Below, in pieces: positions 61,399 through 64,000 of a DNA stretch of 64,000 bases; the stretch's first letter is position 1, and every line of letters starts with the position of its first letter. The stretch spans positions 302,555 to 366,554 of the forward strand of contig NZ_MUHF01000007.1 of NCBI RefSeq assembly GCF_002217435.1, given 5' to 3'. The DNA is from Flavobacterium reichenbachii (lineage in GTDB: Bacteria; Bacteroidota; Bacteroidia; Flavobacteriales; Flavobacteriaceae). The notes below the pieces were generated by a model. It was not told the DNA's origin. It saw nothing but the letters and a program-made list of their open reading frames with translations, and made no database searches. The position numbers were made by a program, and so were the translations under genes.

Positions 61399-62295
61399 AT
61401 GAACTGGAATAGATATATAAAAGATTATCAATCGTATTTGAGAATAGAAAGAGGGTTGTCTAAGAATACAATCGAAAACTACGGCTTTGATATCGAACGG
61501 TTATGTCTTTTTTTAGAAGTCAATCAGATTGATGTTTCCCCGCTTAAAATTACCGATGAAACCCTGCAGCAATTTATTTATGAAATAGCAAAAGAGGTAA
61601 ATCCGAGGTCTCAGGCGCGTATTATTTCCGGCTTGAAAAGTTTTTTTAATTATCTAATTTTTGAAGATTATAGAAATGATAATCCGCTTGAATTAATAGA
61701 ATCACCAAAAACCGGCCGTAAACTTCCGGATACACTTTCTGTTGAAGAAATTGATTCGCTTATTGCGGTTATCGATTTAAGTTCCAATGAAGGCGAGAGA
61801 AATCGCGCGATGATCGAAACTTTATACGGGTGCGGACTGCGTGTGTCTGAATTGATTACGCTCAAAATATCAGATTTGTTTTTTGAAGAAGGATTTATAA
61901 AAATTACCGGAAAAGGAAATAAAGAGCGCTTTGTTCCGATCGGGAAATTTGCACAAAGATATATCGAGATTTATCAGAAAGAAATTCGTTCGAATCTCGT
62001 TATAAAAAAAGGTTTTGAAGACACCTTGTTTTTAAACAGAAGAGGAAGTCAGCTCACCCGTGCGATGATTTTTACCATTATAAAAAGTCTGGCAGAAAAG
62101 GTCGGACTGCATAAAAATATAAGTCCGCATACCTTAAGGCATTCATTTGCAACGCATTTGTTAGAAAACGGAGCCGACTTAAGGTCAATTCAGCTTATGC
62201 TGGGTCATGAATCTATTACAACAACAGAAATTTATGTGCATCTGGATCGAAGTTTTTTAAAAGAAGTAATGTATTCTTTTCATCCTAGAAAATAA
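61399..62295 (+). CDS. xerD: Site-specific tyrosine recombinase XerD
   Basis: From the Met at 61399 (MNWNRYIKDYQSYLRIERGLS) the protein is 298 residues, the same length as E. coli XerD; the ATG at 61381 adds six residues. Catalytic residues visible: Arg in GCGLRVSELI, Lys in the beta-hairpin GKGNKERFVPIG, HTLRHSFATHLL (His and Arg), LGHESITTTEIYVHL (His and nucleophile Tyr). It resolves chromosome dimers at dif with XerC. It is a housekeeping gene, not an island integrase. Confidence 0.94.
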   Translation: MNWNRYIKDYQSYLRIERGLSKNTIENYGFDIERLCLFLEVNQIDVSPLKITDETLQQFIYEIAKEVNPRSQARIISGLKSFFNYLIFEDYRNDNPLELIESPKTGRKLPDTLSVEEIDSLIAVIDLSSNEGERNRAMIETLYGCGLRVSELITLKISDLFFEEGFIKITGKGNKERFVPIGKFAQRYIEIYQKEIRSNLVIKKGFEDTLFLNRRGSQLTRAMIFTIIKSLAEKVGLHKNISPHTLRHSFATHLLENGADLRSIQLMLGHESITTTEIYVHLDRSFLKEVMYSFHPRK

Positions 62296-62437
62296 TTTTG
62301 ATATAAAACCGTTATTTATAAGGGAATTATTAATACATTGTGTTAAATTTCTGACCAATTAGAGGTCTTGTCACTTTATACAGTTTCTATTGATTAAAGT
62401 GTAAAAAAATATAAGTATCTATCTAAATAAGTAATAT

Positions 62438-63958
62438 ATGGTTTTTGATTTGTATGAAAATGAAGATTGCTTAGAGGTAAATAATTTTTATAGAAAATTG
62501 TTTGCCGAAATGCCCGATTTGCTATTTCAGTTTGTAATAGACAATGATAATAATTACTCTTTTCCTCTTGTCAGTAAATCTGTTGATGATATTTTTGAAC
62601 TCGATGTAAATGAGTTTACAAATGAGATAATTTATATAATTTACGACCGAATTTTTCCTCAGGATCGAGAACTGTTTTTTAAATCTTTGGTAAAAGCCAG
62701 AAAAGAACTGCAGCCTTGGGATCTTGAGTTTAGAGCCATTTTACCTGTAAAAGGTTTGAGATGGTTTAAAGTCGCTGCAAAAACAGAATCTTCATCTGAT
62801 GGAAGAGTGAGCTTTAACGGGCATGTTTCTGATATTACAGAATTAAAAGATAAAGAAGAACGACTTCGCATCTCAGAAGAACGTTTTCAGTTTGCTCTCG
62901 ATGCTTCTACAGTCGGAATCTGGGATTGGGATATGGTAACCAACCGTGTTTTTTATTCTTCATTATCATTAAAAATTTTAGAATTAGACTCAACAGATGT
63001 TTTTGATGATCCGGAGCGATGGGACAAAATTGTGCATCCTGAAGATCTTCCAAAATATTATTCAGATATACAGGAACATTTTGATAATAAGATTCCGTAT
63101 TATGAAAATTATCATCGTGTCATGACTTCCAGCGGTAATTATAAATGGATTTTAGACCGGGGTAAAGTTATAAAACGTGATGAAAACGGAAAGCCTTTAC
63201 GTGTTATTGGAACTCATACCGATGTTTCCCAGCAAAAGGAAAAAGAACTGGAACTCATAAAAACAATGAAACTTTATAGTGATCAAAACAGCAGATTGTT
63301 GAATTTTTCGCATATAGTGTCCCATAATTTGAACACGCAGGCAGGAAATATAAAATCGATTTTGGATTTTATCGATGCTGATGTAAATAAAGAAACGATT
63401 ACTGAAATGCTGGAGCATTTAAGAACAGTTTCTAACGATTTGAATGAGACAATTTCAAATTTAACTCAAATTGTAAAAACTCAGAATAATATCAATATTG
63501 CAGTTTTGCCTTTAAAGCTTTGTGAATATATAGAAAAGACAATTTCGACAATAAAAGGCTACGATAAACAAACCAAGGTTTCTATTGTAAACAATGTTCC
63601 TAAGTATTTAACCATTAATTTTAATCCGGCTTATCTCGAAAGTGTTTTGTTGAATTTTACAACAAATGCTATAAAATACGCTCATCCAGATCGTGATCCG
63701 GTAATTGTTTTCGAATTTTGTATTGAACCCGAAGGTTATAAGTCATTAAAAATAACAGATAATGGTCTCGGAATTGATTTGAATATTTACGGCGATTTAT
63801 TGTTCGGGATGTATAAAACATTTCATCAGCATGAAGAAGCGCGCGGCATTGGCTTATATATCACGAGAAATCAAATTGAAGCCATGAAAGGAAGTATTTT
63901 TGTTGAAAGTGAAGTTGGAGTAGGGACGTGCTTTAAAATTGTCTTTAATGACATGTAA
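62438..63958 (+). CDS. PAS-domain sensor histidine kinase
   Basis: The protein has 506 residues and no membrane segment. PAS 1 (about 20-137) and PAS 2 with PAC (about 145-268; VGIWDWDMVTNRVFYSS and WILDRGKVIKRDENGKP) precede the dimerisation part with phosphoacceptor H296 in FSHIVSHNLNTQ. An HATPase domain (about 395-506) has N-box LNFTTNAIKY, DNGLGID and ARGIGLYIT. It signals through an unknown response regulator not in the window. The stop is at 63958, close to the right edge. Confidence 0.9.
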   Translation: MVFDLYENEDCLEVNNFYRKLFAEMPDLLFQFVIDNDNNYSFPLVSKSVDDIFELDVNEFTNEIIYIIYDRIFPQDRELFFKSLVKARKELQPWDLEFRAILPVKGLRWFKVAAKTESSSDGRVSFNGHVSDITELKDKEERLRISEERFQFALDASTVGIWDWDMVTNRVFYSSLSLKILELDSTDVFDDPERWDKIVHPEDLPKYYSDIQEHFDNKIPYYENYHRVMTSSGNYKWILDRGKVIKRDENGKPLRVIGTHTDVSQQKEKELELIKTMKLYSDQNSRLLNFSHIVSHNLNTQAGNIKSILDFIDADVNKETITEMLEHLRTVSNDLNETISNLTQIVKTQNNINIAVLPLKLCEYIEKTISTIKGYDKQTKVSIVNNVPKYLTINFNPAYLESVLLNFTTNAIKYAHPDRDPVIVFEFCIEPEGYKSLKITDNGLGIDLNIYGDLLFGMYKTFHQHEEARGIGLYITRNQIEAMKGSIFVESEVGVGTCFKIVFNDM

Positions 63959-64000
63959 ATGGGTTTGTTTGTATCAAGTATATATAAAATAACAAAGGCT

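Noticed and set aside
61399..62295. The tyrosine recombinase as the integrase of the tRNA island
   Set aside because: It is 18 kb away, has the length and motifs of housekeeping XerD, and is not next to an att-like repeat.

Overview
The window is a contiguous chromosomal piece of a member of the Bacteroidota, most likely a Flavobacterium close to the F. johnsoniae group. The reasons are the AT-rich DNA, the TTG-N19-TAnnTTTG promoters in front of both tRNA genes and the HU gene, a SusC/SusD pair, many AraC regulators and SPII lipoproteins, and dispersed intergenic repeats of kinds I recall from Flavobacterium genomes. Genus is inferred; no rRNA gene is present.

Layout. 1-1777: phospholipid module (patatin-like, CdsA-like, CDP-alcohol phosphotransferase). 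1968-3142: tRNA-Pro and thioredoxin reductase. 3336-7766: PadR-PspC-DUF2807 envelope-stress operon and a DUF4870 protein with a tandem-repeat start. 7997-12190: thioesterase-fold protein and a three-domain GH18/deacetylase/GT2 polysaccharide enzyme. 12245-15217: small secreted, membrane and lipoprotein genes of unknown role. 15538-22356: copper resistance locus (multicopper oxidase fused to a CopB-like barrel, CopA ATPase, HMA-AraC regulator, DUF3347 protein, Cys-rich protein). 22427-24529: AraC regulator divergent from an MFS exporter. 25108-31754: SusC-SusD-DUF4957/DUF5123 operon behind two LacI-type palindromes. 31843-39738: accessory genes (pentapeptide protein, AraC regulators, DUF2314, DUF2200, VOC, serine hydrolase, hypotheticals). 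39855-43259: a small island bounded by an intact tRNA-Met(CAT) and a decayed copy of its 3' half. 43412-58091: housekeeping genes (class IV aminotransferase, YqgE, HU, fmt, recQ, DUF493/DUF4290, murA, CDF transporter, DUF5686, aroQ). 58223-61318: four outer-membrane barrel paralogues. 61399-63958: xerD and a PAS histidine kinase.

The best candidate for an undescribed system is the tRNA-bounded island. It holds a dynamin/Era-like GTPase with a DUF697 membrane domain, an HTH-WYL regulator of the architecture used by phage-defence regulators, and two small membrane proteins. The regulator and the small genes diverge from a region with two CGACA-type inverted repeats whose centres are 42 bp (four helical turns) apart. 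No integrase is visible. Other notable points are a dispersed repeat whose arms are conserved while its hairpin sequence differs, a MurA with Asp at the active-site Cys position, a patatin-like protein with Cys at the nucleophile elbow, a nest of inverted repeats at 20417-20792, and one 19-bp promoter block shared by three barrel genes.
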